From Salinarimonas sp051117315 (GTDB lineage Bacteria; Pseudomonadota; Alphaproteobacteria; Rhizobiales; Beijerinckiaceae), in contig JBNPEA010000052.1 in the NCBI GenBank assembly GCA_051117315.1, positions 10,244 through 74,243 of the forward strand: a DNA stretch of 64,000 nt. The letters run 5' to 3'. Below, one piece after another: positions 25,030-33,249 of the stretch; the stretch's first letter is position 1; every line of letters starts with the position of its first letter. Under the pieces are notes generated by a model. That model was not told the DNA's origin. It worked only from the letters and a program-made list of their open reading frames with translations, and made no database searches. The position numbers and the translations under genes are program-made.

Positions 25030-26073
25030 ATGCGCGTCACGATAACCGGGGGCGCCGGCGTCCTGGGACGGCACCTGATCGAGAGGCTCGTCGCCGACGG
25101 CCATCTCGTCACGAGCCTGGACCTCGCGCCCATGCCCATGCCCGAGACCGCCGGCTGCCGCCAGATCATCGGCGACATCCGCCACGAGGAGACGGTGCGC
25201 GAGGCCATCGCCGGCGCCGACACCGTCGTGCACGGAGCGGCGGCGCTGCCGAGCTACAGCCCCAGGGACATCCGCTCGATCTCCTTCGAGGGCACGCGGA
25301 CCGTCATGGGCGCCTGCGCCGCTGCCGGGATCGCCCGGGTGATCCACGTCTCGACCTCGGCGGTCTACGGGCTGCCCGACGTGGTGCCCACGACGGAGGC
25401 GCATCCGCGCGAGCGGGTCGACCCGTACAACATCGCCAAGATCGACGCCGAGCTGATCTGCGAGAGCCATCGCGCGAACGGCATGTGCGTCCCGATCCTG
25501 CGCCCGAAGACCTTCCTCGGCCCGCGTCGGCTCGGCATCTTCGCGATGCTGTTCGAGTGGGCCGACGAGGGGCACCATTTCCCGCTGATCGGCGGCGGGC
25601 GCTTCCGCAGCCAGATGCTCGACGTGGAGGATCTCGTCGATGCGACGGTGGCGGCGATGACGCTGCCGGACGCGATGGTCAACGACGCCTTCAACGTGGC
25701 TGCGACCGAGTTCACCACCCTGCACGACGATTTCCAGGCCGTGCTGGACGCCGCCGGTCACGGCAAGCGCATCGTCGCCCTGCCGGCGGGCCCGACGATC
25801 GGGGCGCTGCGGCTGCTCGAGATCCTGCGGGTCTCCCCGGTCTACAAGCGGCTGATCTACAAGCTCAGCCGCGATTCCTACGTCGGCACCGAGCGCGCGC
25901 AGCGCGTGCTGGGCTTCGCGCCGCGCCATTCGAGCCGCGACGCGATCCTGAAGACCTTCCGCTGGTGGCGCGCCCAGAAAGCGGTCGCCGGGCAGGAGAG
26001 CGCGAAAGCGGGGCGCACCAGCGGGCAGCCCTGGAAGCAGGGTGCGCTCGGCTTCGCCAAGCGCGTGTTCTAG
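25030..26073 (+). CDS. NAD-dependent epimerase/dehydratase family protein
   Basis: The 347-residue extended SDR starts at an ATG behind an AGGAGAC site. It shows GGAGVLGRHLIERL at residues 7-20, VVHGAAALPSYSP near 68, a Ser-Thr active-site strand HVSTSAVYGLPDVV near 112 and the YNIAKID (YxxxK) pair near 136. LRPKTFLGPRRLG and the SQMLDVEDLVDA segment match sugar-nucleotide or steroid-type epimerases. In the mycobacterial polyprenyl-phosphoryl-arabinose pathway an epimerisation follows the DPPR step, but there it uses unrelated DprE1 plus an SDR (DprE2); this gene could only correspond to the latter half. Substrate is unknown. Confidence 0.85.
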   Translation: MRVTITGGAGVLGRHLIERLVADGHLVTSLDLAPMPMPETAGCRQIIGDIRHEETVREAIAGADTVVHGAAALPSYSPRDIRSISFEGTRTVMGACAAAGIARVIHVSTSAVYGLPDVVPTTEAHPRERVDPYNIAKIDAELICESHRANGMCVPILRPKTFLGPRRLGIFAMLFEWADEGHHFPLIGGGRFRSQMLDVEDLVDATVAAMTLPDAMVNDAFNVAATEFTTLHDDFQAVLDAAGHGKRIVALPAGPTIGALRLLEILRVSPVYKRLIYKLSRDSYVGTERAQRVLGFAPRHSSRDAILKTFRWWRAQKAVAGQESAKAGRTSGQPWKQGALGFAKRVF

Positions 26074-26109
26074 AGGCGATCCGCGACGATACGAGAACGG
26101 GACCACACC

Positions 26110-27168
26110 ATGTGCAAGCCGATCCTGATCCTGTCGGGCCTCTGGCTCCTCTACGCCGTCGCCCACGAGGCGCTCACCGGGCGCTTCTGGCTGTGGGTCA
26201 TCCCCGGAATGGCCCCGCCGCTCCTGTTCGCGGCCATTCCCGCGGCCGTGCTCCTCGCGGGCCTGTTCCTGAAGCGCTACCGGGTGCCGGTCATCGCCAT
26301 GGCGATCGCGTCCTTCGTGGTCTCGCTGCAGTCGACCGGGATCAACTACGCGGCGCTCGTGTCGCGCGACCAGGCCGTGGCCTCGCAGGCCGCGATCCGC
26401 GTCGTGCAGATGAACACCGACTACTGGGGCCAGATGCGCGACGGGACGCTCACCGACCCCCGCGACAAGGACGCGATGCTCGCCTACATGCGCGGGCTCG
26501 ACGCGGACGTCTACCTGCTGCAGGAGCACATGCTGCGCGACGGCGACCTGGCGATTCCCGTGACCGACGTCTCGGATCTCGAGGAGGTCTTCCCGGACTA
26601 CGAGCCGGTGAAGGCCGGCACGCTGCTCACGCTGACCCGCCTGCCGGTGGTCGAGCGGGCCGTGGTCAATCCGGATAGCGGCTCCGACATCTTCCTGCCG
26701 CCCCCGCCCTATGCGCTGCGGGTCGACGTGCAGGCGGGGGACCGGGTGCTGTCGACCTACAACATCCACATGCCGGTGCAGCTGATCATCGAGGACGACT
26801 GGTTCGGCGCGAACTTCTACAACGAGATCCGCCGGCGGCACTACATTCGCGCCGACGAGTTCGACGTGTTGACGGCCGACGTCGCCGCCAACCCGAACCC
26901 GCTCGTCATCGCGGGAGACTTCAACACCAGCCCGGCCATGGGCGACAACCGCGACCTGCTGGCCGTGACCCGCGACGCCGCCGCCACGAGCGGCATCCTC
27001 TATCCCGCCACCTGGCGGGTGGGCGGGCAGCTGCCGAAGCTGTGGCGCAACGACTGGTTCCTGGTGGACAACGACATCCGCGTCGAGCTCTTCCGCAGCA
27101 TCGACCCGGAGGGGAACTCGGACCACCTCGTCCAGGTGGTCGACCTGTCCGTCGGCGCGGGAGAGTGA
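26110..27168 (+). CDS. membrane-anchored endonuclease/exonuclease/phosphatase (EEP) family hydrolase
   Basis: This 352-residue protein starts with about three membrane helices (residues 5-85) and continues as an EEP-superfamily domain probably facing the periplasm. Typical elements are IRVVQMNTDYW near residue 97, VYLLQEHML near 136 (metal-binding Glu), TYNIHMP near 219, IAGDFNTSPAMG near 270 and the C-terminal NSDHLVQVV with the catalytic Asp-His. EEP enzymes cleave phosphodiesters or phosphomonoesters in lipids, sugars or nucleic acid. As the last gene of a lipid-linked sugar cassette it may remove the phosphate from a phosphoribosyl lipid, but this is inference. Confidence 0.8.
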   Translation: MCKPILILSGLWLLYAVAHEALTGRFWLWVIPGMAPPLLFAAIPAAVLLAGLFLKRYRVPVIAMAIASFVVSLQSTGINYAALVSRDQAVASQAAIRVVQMNTDYWGQMRDGTLTDPRDKDAMLAYMRGLDADVYLLQEHMLRDGDLAIPVTDVSDLEEVFPDYEPVKAGTLLTLTRLPVVERAVVNPDSGSDIFLPPPPYALRVDVQAGDRVLSTYNIHMPVQLIIEDDWFGANFYNEIRRRHYIRADEFDVLTADVAANPNPLVIAGDFNTSPAMGDNRDLLAVTRDAAATSGILYPATWRVGGQLPKLWRNDWFLVDNDIRVELFRSIDPEGNSDHLVQVVDLSVGAGE

Positions 27169-27187
27169 GCCGGCGAACGGACGCGCC

Positions 27188-28057
27188 TCACGCCTCGCGC
27201 CGCGCGAGCACGCGGCACATCCGGTCGATCGTGCGGCGGACCTCGGGAAGGTGGCGGTCGTCCTGGTGGGTGACGAGCCATTGCTCGTGCGCCAGCTCCG
27301 GGATCGGCGGGCCGGCACGGCGCAGGCGCGCCTGCGCGTCGCCGATGAAGGTCGGCAAGAGCGCGACGCCCTGGCCGGCCAGCGCCAGGTCGAGGCTGTT
27401 GCGCGGCGCGTTGACCTCGCAGACCGCGTCGGTGCCGATCGTGTCCGCGAGCCAGCGTGCGGAGGGCGTGTCCGCCGCGACCTTGATCCAGCGCTCCGGC
27501 GCGCCCGGCGCCGCGTAGGGCGCGAACTCGACGCGCGCCAGCCGGCGCCCGGCGAGGCCGTCCTCCGAAGGCGGGCGGTTGCGGAAGCCGATCACCGCCT
27601 CGCGCCGCGAGATGTGAAGGATGCTCTCGGCCGCGATGAAGCGCAGCCGCACGTCGGCGGGCGAGCCGATGATCTCGTCGAGCCGCTCGAGCAGGGCGAG
27701 GGTCGTCCAGGTGCCGGCGGAGACCTTCACGAGCGGGCGCTCCCCCGCCTCCGGTCGCACGGTCAGCCGCAGGATGCGCCCTTCGATCTCGGCGAGGTCG
27801 TCCATCAGCTTGCGGCCGTCGGCCGTGGGCTCGTAGCCGCGATCGTGGCGCACGAACAGCTCGCGGCCGAGCGCCCGCTCGAGGGCGCGCATGCGCCGGC
27901 CGAGCGTGGCGGCGCTGCGGCCTGTGTTCCGCACCGCGGGCGAGAGCCCGCCAGCCCGCGCGACCGCGAGGAAGAGGTGGAGGTCGCTCCAGCCGACGTC
28001 CTTCTCGGCGACGGCAGTCCCCCCGGTGAGCGTCTCGCTGCCGACCTTTTCACCCAT
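27188..28057 (-). CDS. LysR family transcriptional regulator
   Basis: The 289-residue product has an N-terminal LysR helix-turn-helix (LHLFLAVARAGGLSPAVR followed by RSAATLGRRMRALERALG, residues about 25-75) and a divergent effector domain with LTVRPEAGERPLVKVSAG near 97 and LDLALAGQGVALLPTFIGDA near 230. It is related to the LysR protein at 20446-21318. It is divergent from the aldo/keto reductase gene at 28235 across a 177-nt gap, the standard arrangement for LysR control of a neighbouring gene. Its 3' end converges on the EEP hydrolase 20 nt away. Confidence 0.88.
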   Translation of the reverse strand: MGEKVGSETLTGGTAVAEKDVGWSDLHLFLAVARAGGLSPAVRNTGRSAATLGRRMRALERALGRELFVRHDRGYEPTADGRKLMDDLAEIEGRILRLTVRPEAGERPLVKVSAGTWTTLALLERLDEIIGSPADVRLRFIAAESILHISRREAVIGFRNRPPSEDGLAGRRLARVEFAPYAAPGAPERWIKVAADTPSARWLADTIGTDAVCEVNAPRNSLDLALAGQGVALLPTFIGDAQARLRRAGPPIPELAHEQWLVTHQDDRHLPEVRRTIDRMCRVLARREA

Positions 28058-28234
28058 GAAAGGACCCGTTCAAAGCGCTCCGTTCCGACCCGGGCAAGAG
28101 GACGCTAGCTTCGGTGGTGGGTCAAGGGTCCGTACCCGGCCGGCAGACGGGTCCCGTCGCGCGCCGGACGGCGCCCGATACGGCGCCGAGCCAGCATGCC
28201 GGCACGATCCCCGCGATCCCCAGAGGAGGAACCC

Positions 28235-29287
28235 ATGACGCAACGATCAGACAGCCGGACGCGCATGCCGACCGCCCCGCTGGGCCGGGGAGGCCCGATC
28301 GTGTCGCGGTTCGCGCTCGGCACGATGACCTTCGGCGTCGAGACGGACGAGGCGGGTGCCTTCCGCCAGCTCGACATGTTCGTCGACCACGGCGGCACCT
28401 TCATCGACACGGCGGACGTCTACGCCGGCGGCATGTCCGAGGAGATCATCGGCCGCTGGGGCAAGCAGCGCGGCGGCATGGGCGACCTCGTCCTCGCCAC
28501 CAAGGGCCGCTTCGGCCCGCCCGCGGGCAGCACCGGCGCCTCCCGCCGCGCCCTCACGCGCTGCGTCGACGCGAGCCTCAGGCGGCTCCAGGTCGACGCG
28601 ATCGACCTCTACTTCGTGCACGGCTGGGACAAGGACGTCGACGTCGCCGAGACGCTCGCGACCCTGCGCGACCTCGTCGCGGCCGGCAAGATCCACCACA
28701 TCGCCTGGTCGAACCTCGCCGGCTGGCAGCTGGAGCGGATCGTCACCACCGCGCGGATGGGCGGCTACCCGCCTCCGGTCTGCGTGCAGCCGCACTACAA
28801 CATGCTGGAGCGCGGGGCCGAGCTCGAGCTCATCCCGTGCGCGCTGGAGGCCGGCATCGGGCTCACCCCCTGGTCGCCGCTCGGCGGCGGCTGGCTCACC
28901 GGCAAGTACAATTCCAGCACCCGCCCGAGCGGCGCGACCCGGCTCGGCGAGGATCCGAACCGCGGCGTCGAGGCCTACGACCTGCGCAACACCGACAGGA
29001 CCTACGCCGTCCTCGACGTCCTGCGCGGGATCGCCGAGCGCCATGGCCGCCCGCTGTCGCACGTGGCGCTGGCCTGGCTGATGTCGCGCCCCGGCGTCGC
29101 CGCGATCCTCCTCGGCGCACGCACGACGGAGCAGCTCGAGGAGAACCTCGACGCCGCCGACCTGGTGCTGGAGCCCTCGGAGATCGCGGCGCTGACCGAG
29201 GTCTCCGCCCGCGGCGTCCCGGCCTATCCCTACCAGTTCCTGCAGGACTGGGCCGGCATGGACGTCTGGAAGCGGCTCGGCAGCTGA
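28235..29287 (+). CDS. aldo/keto reductase
   Basis: An ATG at 28235 lies 5 nt after a strong GAGGAGGA site, giving 350 residues. The AKR barrel shows GTMTFGVETDEAGAF near residue 29, FIDTADVYAGGMSEEIIG near 58 (Asp and Tyr of the tetrad), LATKGRFG (Lys) near 91 and YFVHGWD (His) near 127, then TPWSPLGGGWLTGKY near 214. Members reduce aldehydes or ketones, or oxidise sugars, with NADP(H). It is probably regulated by the divergent LysR gene. The following MFS gene starts 130 nt downstream, so co-transcription is possible but not certain. Confidence 0.92.
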   Translation: MTQRSDSRTRMPTAPLGRGGPIVSRFALGTMTFGVETDEAGAFRQLDMFVDHGGTFIDTADVYAGGMSEEIIGRWGKQRGGMGDLVLATKGRFGPPAGSTGASRRALTRCVDASLRRLQVDAIDLYFVHGWDKDVDVAETLATLRDLVAAGKIHHIAWSNLAGWQLERIVTTARMGGYPPPVCVQPHYNMLERGAELELIPCALEAGIGLTPWSPLGGGWLTGKYNSSTRPSGATRLGEDPNRGVEAYDLRNTDRTYAVLDVLRGIAERHGRPLSHVALAWLMSRPGVAAILLGARTTEQLEENLDAADLVLEPSEIAALTEVSARGVPAYPYQFLQDWAGMDVWKRLGS

Positions 29288-29417
29288 GCTGCCGCCTGCC
29301 GCGTCGCGCTCCGTGCGGCGCGGGCGGCGTAGAGTTGGGACCGAACGTCGAGCGACGCCCCGCGTTGGGTGATGCACCGCAGGCCCGGCGCGCGTCGCTT
29401 CGTCGGCGAGGTTCGGC

Positions 29418-30581
29418 ATGATGCGCATCGCGCGCCCCACCCTGGCCGTGATGGCCGTGTTCTTCCTCGAGGCGCTCGCCTTCTCGTCCTGGCTGCCCCG
29501 GCTCCCCGAGATCCGCGCCGGGCTCGGCCTCGACGAGGCGGGGCTCGGCCTCGTCCTGATGGGGATGCCGGCGGGGGCGCTGGCGATGATGCCCGTCGCC
29601 GGCTGGCTCTCGACCCGGCTCGACGTGCGCAGCCTGAACGCGCTCGGCATGGCGATCCTGCTCGTCGCGACCGCGGCGATCCCGCTCGCCGGCACCGCGA
29701 CGGCGCTGTTCTCGACGCTCGTCGCCGTGGGGCTCGGCACCGGGTCGATGGGGGTCGCGATGAATGCGGCGGGGCTCGCCGTGGAGAACGCGCTCGGCCG
29801 CCCGATCCTGGCGCGCTGCCACGCCTTCTTCAGCATCGGCGTCGCCGCCGGCGGGGCGGTCGGCGGGCTCGCGGCGGCGCAGGGCGTGCCGCTCGCGGTG
29901 CAGATGCCGGCACTCTCGCTGGCGATCGCCGCCTGCCTCCTGGTGCTGGCGCGCCCGCTGCCGCGCGACCGCGAGACGACCGGCGGCGCGGGCCCGCGCT
30001 TCGCCATCCCCACGCGCGCGCTCCTGCCGCCGGCGCTGATCGCCTTCTTCTGCCTCCTCGCGGAGGGCGCGGCGCTCGACTGGAGCGCCATCCACCTGCG
30101 CGACACGCTCGGCGCGGAGGCGCTCGTCGGTGGCGGCGTCGTCGCCTTCGGCGGCGCCATGGCGCTCGCGCGCTTCTTCGGGGACGCGATCTCCGCCCGC
30201 CTCGGCGCCGTCGCCACGGTGGCGGGCGGCGCACTGCTCGCCGGCTGCGGCTTCGCCGCCGTGGCGCTCGCTCCGAGCGCGCCCATCGCGATCGCCGGCT
30301 TCGCCGTCGCCGGCATCGGCGTCGCCGGCATCGTCCCCATCGCCTTCCGCACCGCCGGCGCCACGCCCGGCCTCCCGCCGGGTGTCAGCGTGGCGGCGGT
30401 CTCGACCGTCGGCTACGTCGGCTTCCTGGCGGGACCCTCGATCATGGGCGTCCTCGGCGCGCTGATCGGGCTCGCCGCGGCCTTCGGTGCGGTCGCCGCG
30501 GCGATGGCGATCGTGGCGATCCTCTCCGCGCGGCTGGGCGTGCGGGAGCCCGACGCGCCCGCCGGGCGCGCGGGTTCTTGA
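29418..30581 (+). CDS. MFS transporter
   Basis: This 387-residue protein has about twelve hydrophobic helices and MFS features, including SSWLPRLPEIRAGLGLDEAG between helices 1 and 2 and a GRPILARCHAFFSIGVAAGG segment near residue 135. It resembles the small MFS branch annotated as YbjJ-like or sugar/drug exporters. No substrate can be assigned. ATG codons at 29418 and 29421 are equivalent choices. The ORF terminates before a 179-nt spacer with no recognised feature, in which a small antisense reading frame cannot be supported. Confidence 0.85.
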   Translation: MMRIARPTLAVMAVFFLEALAFSSWLPRLPEIRAGLGLDEAGLGLVLMGMPAGALAMMPVAGWLSTRLDVRSLNALGMAILLVATAAIPLAGTATALFSTLVAVGLGTGSMGVAMNAAGLAVENALGRPILARCHAFFSIGVAAGGAVGGLAAAQGVPLAVQMPALSLAIAACLLVLARPLPRDRETTGGAGPRFAIPTRALLPPALIAFFCLLAEGAALDWSAIHLRDTLGAEALVGGGVVAFGGAMALARFFGDAISARLGAVATVAGGALLAGCGFAAVALAPSAPIAIAGFAVAGIGVAGIVPIAFRTAGATPGLPPGVSVAAVSTVGYVGFLAGPSIMGVLGALIGLAAAFGAVAAAMAIVAILSARLGVREPDAPAGRAGS

Positions 30582-30760
30582 GCCGGAGACTGCATCGGTG
30601 CCAAAGTCCAGCGCTCGCAGCAGCGGGCCTCACATAGGCCGGCGAGGCTGCGCTGCGCCTGCGTCAGTTCGGTCGCGTCGGCGCGCACGAACGGTGCGTC
30701 GTGTGAGCCGTCCCGGGGCAGCGGAGGACCGGCGTCGATGCGGATGGAGGGTGGGGCGGC

Positions 30761-31084
30761 TCATGCCGGCGGCCCCGGCCTGCGCCGGCCCGGGAGGAGC
30801 CGGCGCAGGCCGCGCCAGACGCCCAGCGCCACGGGCAGCACGAGGGCGAGCCAGATTTCGGCGACGGCGAGGCCGGCGAGGGCGCCCAGCGCCGCGAGGA
30901 GGGCGGCGTGGCCGAGCGGCTCGCCCAGGGCGGAGAGCGCCGCGAGGGCGAGCGCGAGGAGCGCCGTGCCGATCCGCACCAGCCAGCGTCGGCCGCTGGC
31001 GAGGGCGAGCGCCAGTGGGGCGAGCAGCACGAGGGGGCTCGTGGCGATGTCGAGCCAATGACCGAGGAGCGCGAGTGCCGGCAC
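30761..31084 (-). CDS. small hypothetical membrane protein
   Basis: A GTG at 31084 opens a 107-residue frame with three or four predicted membrane helices (for instance SPLVLLAPLALALASG, then IGTALLALALAALSAL, then EIWLALVLPVALGVW) and a basic, Pro-rich tail. The hydrophobic blocks with Arg-rich connecting turns look like a real small inner-membrane protein, and the opposite strand has no better candidate. No family was recognised. The absence of a clear ribosome-binding site and its small size leave the call tentative. Confidence 0.45.
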   Translation of the reverse strand: MPALALLGHWLDIATSPLVLLAPLALALASGRRWLVRIGTALLALALAALSALGEPLGHAALLAALGALAGLAVAEIWLALVLPVALGVWRGLRRLLPGRRRPGPPA

Positions 31085-31151
31085 GGCGGCGACCTTGTCG
31101 GAGAAGCTTGCCCGGAGAGACTACCCGGAGAAACGATCCGGAGAAACGAGA

Positions 31152-31181
31152 GCGCCCCCGCGGCCTGGGCCGCGGGGGCGC
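31152..31181 (-). terminator. intrinsic terminator of the terC-like gene
   Basis: A 14-bp perfect inverted repeat (31152-31165 with 31168-31181) around a 2-nt centre lies just past the stop of the minus-strand TerC gene. On that strand the stem is followed by TCTCGTTTCTCC, a pyrimidine-rich T-containing tail, as expected for an intrinsic terminator. Confidence 0.75.
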
Positions 31182-31187
31182 GTGACG

Positions 31188-32279
31188 TCAGCCGATGCGC
31201 TCGACGGGCGGCGTCTCGACGGTGACCGGCACCGGGATCGGGACCGGCATCGGCTCGGGTGCGGTGCGCGTCTTCCACAGGCTGAACAGGAAGCCCGCGG
31301 CGAGGAGCCCGAAGGTCACGCCGAGCGAGACCGGCGGCGGGAACTTCTCCCAGCCCATCAGGTCGGCGACGAAGATCTTCGAGCCGATGAAGACCAGCAC
31401 TGCCGAGAGCGCGTACTTGAGGTACTCGAACCGGTGAACCAGCGCCGAGAGCATGAAGAACATCGCCCGCAGACCGAGGATCGCGAAGATGTTCGACGTG
31501 AACACGATGAACGGGTCCGTGGTGATCGTGAAGATCGCCGGGATCGAGTCCACCGCGAAGATCACGTCCGCGAGCTCGACGCAGACGAGCGCCAGGAACA
31601 GCGGCGTCGCGTGCCAAGCGAGGCGCCCGGTTTTCGCGTCCGGCAGCTTGCGCCAGAACCGGTCCTCGTCGACCTTGTCCGTGACGTGGAAGCGCTTGCG
31701 CATGTACTTCAGGACGGCGTTCTTCTCGACATCGTAGTGGTCGTCGCCGCCCGCCGACATCAGCATCTTGATGCCGGTGAAGATCAGGAAGGCGGCGAAG
31801 ATGTAGAGAATCCAGTGGAACTGGGCTACGAGCCCGGCACCGAGGCCGATCATGATGCCGCGCAGCACGATCACGCCGAGGATGCCCCAGAACAGGATCC
31901 GGTGCTGGTAGGCGCGGGGGATGCCGAAATAGGCCAGGATCACGCCGATGACGAAGACGTTGTCCATCGAGAGGCTCTTCTCGACGGCGTAGCCGGTGAG
32001 GTACTGCATGCCCGAATCGGGGCCGAGGTACCACCAGACGAATCCGCCGTAGGTCAGGCCGAGGCCGATGTAGAAGAGCGAGAGGAGGATGCTTTCGCGC
32101 AGCTCGATCTCATGGGCCTTCTTGTGCAGGACGCCGAGATCGAAGGCGAGGATGAGCCCGACGACGCCGATGAAGGCGAGCCATAGCCAGGCGGGCTTGC
32201 CGAGAAACTCGGCGAGGAGGAACGACAGCTCCATTTGGGGGGTGACCGGCGCCGACAGGCCGATGCGAGGATCCGACAT
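31188..32279 (-). CDS. TerC/Alx family membrane protein
   Basis: The 363-residue protein has about nine membrane helices and the TerC signature residues: EKSLSMDNVFVIGVIL near residue 99 and CVELADVIFAVDSIPAIF near 231, whose acidic residues bind metal. TerC/Alx proteins export manganese or metallate secreted proteins. An unusual feature is the C-terminal tail, which alternates Pro and Val (EPMPVPIPVPVTVETPPV) after the last helix. The region upstream was searched by eye for a yybP-ykoY Mn-responsive riboswitch, but no convincing match was seen. The gene is followed by its own terminator. Confidence 0.92.
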   Translation of the reverse strand: MSDPRIGLSAPVTPQMELSFLLAEFLGKPAWLWLAFIGVVGLILAFDLGVLHKKAHEIELRESILLSLFYIGLGLTYGGFVWWYLGPDSGMQYLTGYAVEKSLSMDNVFVIGVILAYFGIPRAYQHRILFWGILGVIVLRGIMIGLGAGLVAQFHWILYIFAAFLIFTGIKMLMSAGGDDHYDVEKNAVLKYMRKRFHVTDKVDEDRFWRKLPDAKTGRLAWHATPLFLALVCVELADVIFAVDSIPAIFTITTDPFIVFTSNIFAILGLRAMFFMLSALVHRFEYLKYALSAVLVFIGSKIFVADLMGWEKFPPPVSLGVTFGLLAAGFLFSLWKTRTAPEPMPVPIPVPVTVETPPVERIG

Positions 32280-32378
32280 CGCGGGGTGGTCGGCTCAGTC
32301 CCGCCAGAGGGGCCCGGATCCTGGTTGCCGCGCCTTCTCGCATGAAACCACTTGCCCCACAAGGGGAATTACGCAGGC

Positions 32379-33155
32379 TCAGGCGGCCTCCGGGCGCAGG
32401 GCTGCGAGCACGGCGAGGGTCACCGCGCCGCCGGCTGCCTCGGCGTCCTGGGCGGGGGAGGCGAGGGTGATCTCGATGCGCAGGCGGCCGAGGTCGGTGG
32501 TCGAGAACCGCACCGTCGGCTCCCCGGTCCAGCCCGCCCCGTCCGTGCGCGCCTGCGCGAGCGCGCCGTCCACCGCCGCGCGCAGGGCGTCCGGCGCGAG
32601 GGCCGGCGGATCGAGGACCACCGTCGTCGTGTGCACGACCTGCGTACGCAGGGCCGAGAGCCGCCGGATCGGCGTCGACAGGAAGAGGCTGTTGGGAACG
32701 GTGATCACCTCGCCCGTGCGGTGGAAGGCGCCCGGGCCCGGAGGAAAGGCGTCGATGCGGGTGGCCAGCATGTCGTGGTCGACGACCTCGCCGCGGATCT
32801 CGCCGATCTCGACCCAGTCCCCCACAGAGAACGGCCGGCTCGAGGCGCGCAGCAGCGCGCCCGACAGGCACAGGATGAGCTCCTTCGTCGCCACCACGAG
32901 CGCCACCGCGACGGCGGTGAGCGAGAGCGCGAAGGTGCGCAGCTGCGGCGCCCAGATCAGCGCGAGCCCGACGAGGAGCAGGATCAGCGTGCCGTTCTTC
33001 ACCGCCGAGATCGAGCGCCGCTGCACGTGCGCCGGCATCTCGGCGCGCCCGCGCACGAAACGCACCGCGACGACACGCAGGACGAGCACGCCGGCGACGA
33101 GCAGCGCCGAGGCGACGATGTCGAGGGAGAGGAGCTGGGCGAGGTCGAGGGGCAT
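32379..33155 (-). CDS. MscS-family mechanosensitive channel
   Basis: This 258-residue protein has three N-terminal membrane helices (residues about 8-90) followed by an MscS beta domain with SRPFSVGDWVEIGEIRGEVV near residue 106 and GEVITVPNSLFLSTPIRRLS near 148. The pore-lining helix is TAVAVALVVATKELILCLSG. It is a short, minimal MscS channel that should release solutes during osmotic downshock. It lies 99 nt upstream of the TerC gene in the same direction, but a shared transcript is uncertain. The divergent GlxA gene starts 95 nt away. Confidence 0.88.
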   Translation of the reverse strand: MPLDLAQLLSLDIVASALLVAGVLVLRVVAVRFVRGRAEMPAHVQRRSISAVKNGTLILLLVGLALIWAPQLRTFALSLTAVAVALVVATKELILCLSGALLRASSRPFSVGDWVEIGEIRGEVVDHDMLATRIDAFPPGPGAFHRTGEVITVPNSLFLSTPIRRLSALRTQVVHTTTVVLDPPALAPDALRAAVDGALAQARTDGAGWTGEPTVRFSTTDLGRLRIEITLASPAQDAEAAGGAVTLAVLAALRPEAA

Positions 33156-33249
33156 GGACGCGCGGCTGGAACGGAACGCCGAACCTAGGCCCGGGCACGC
33201 GGGCCGGCAAGCCGTTGCCGGTCCGGGGCCGCGCGCCTAGTCTGCGCCG

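Noticed and set aside
32280..32378. yybP-ykoY Mn riboswitch upstream of the TerC gene
   Set aside because: The 99-nt region lacks a recognisable match to the conserved loops; only a short CCCC/GGGG inverted repeat is present.
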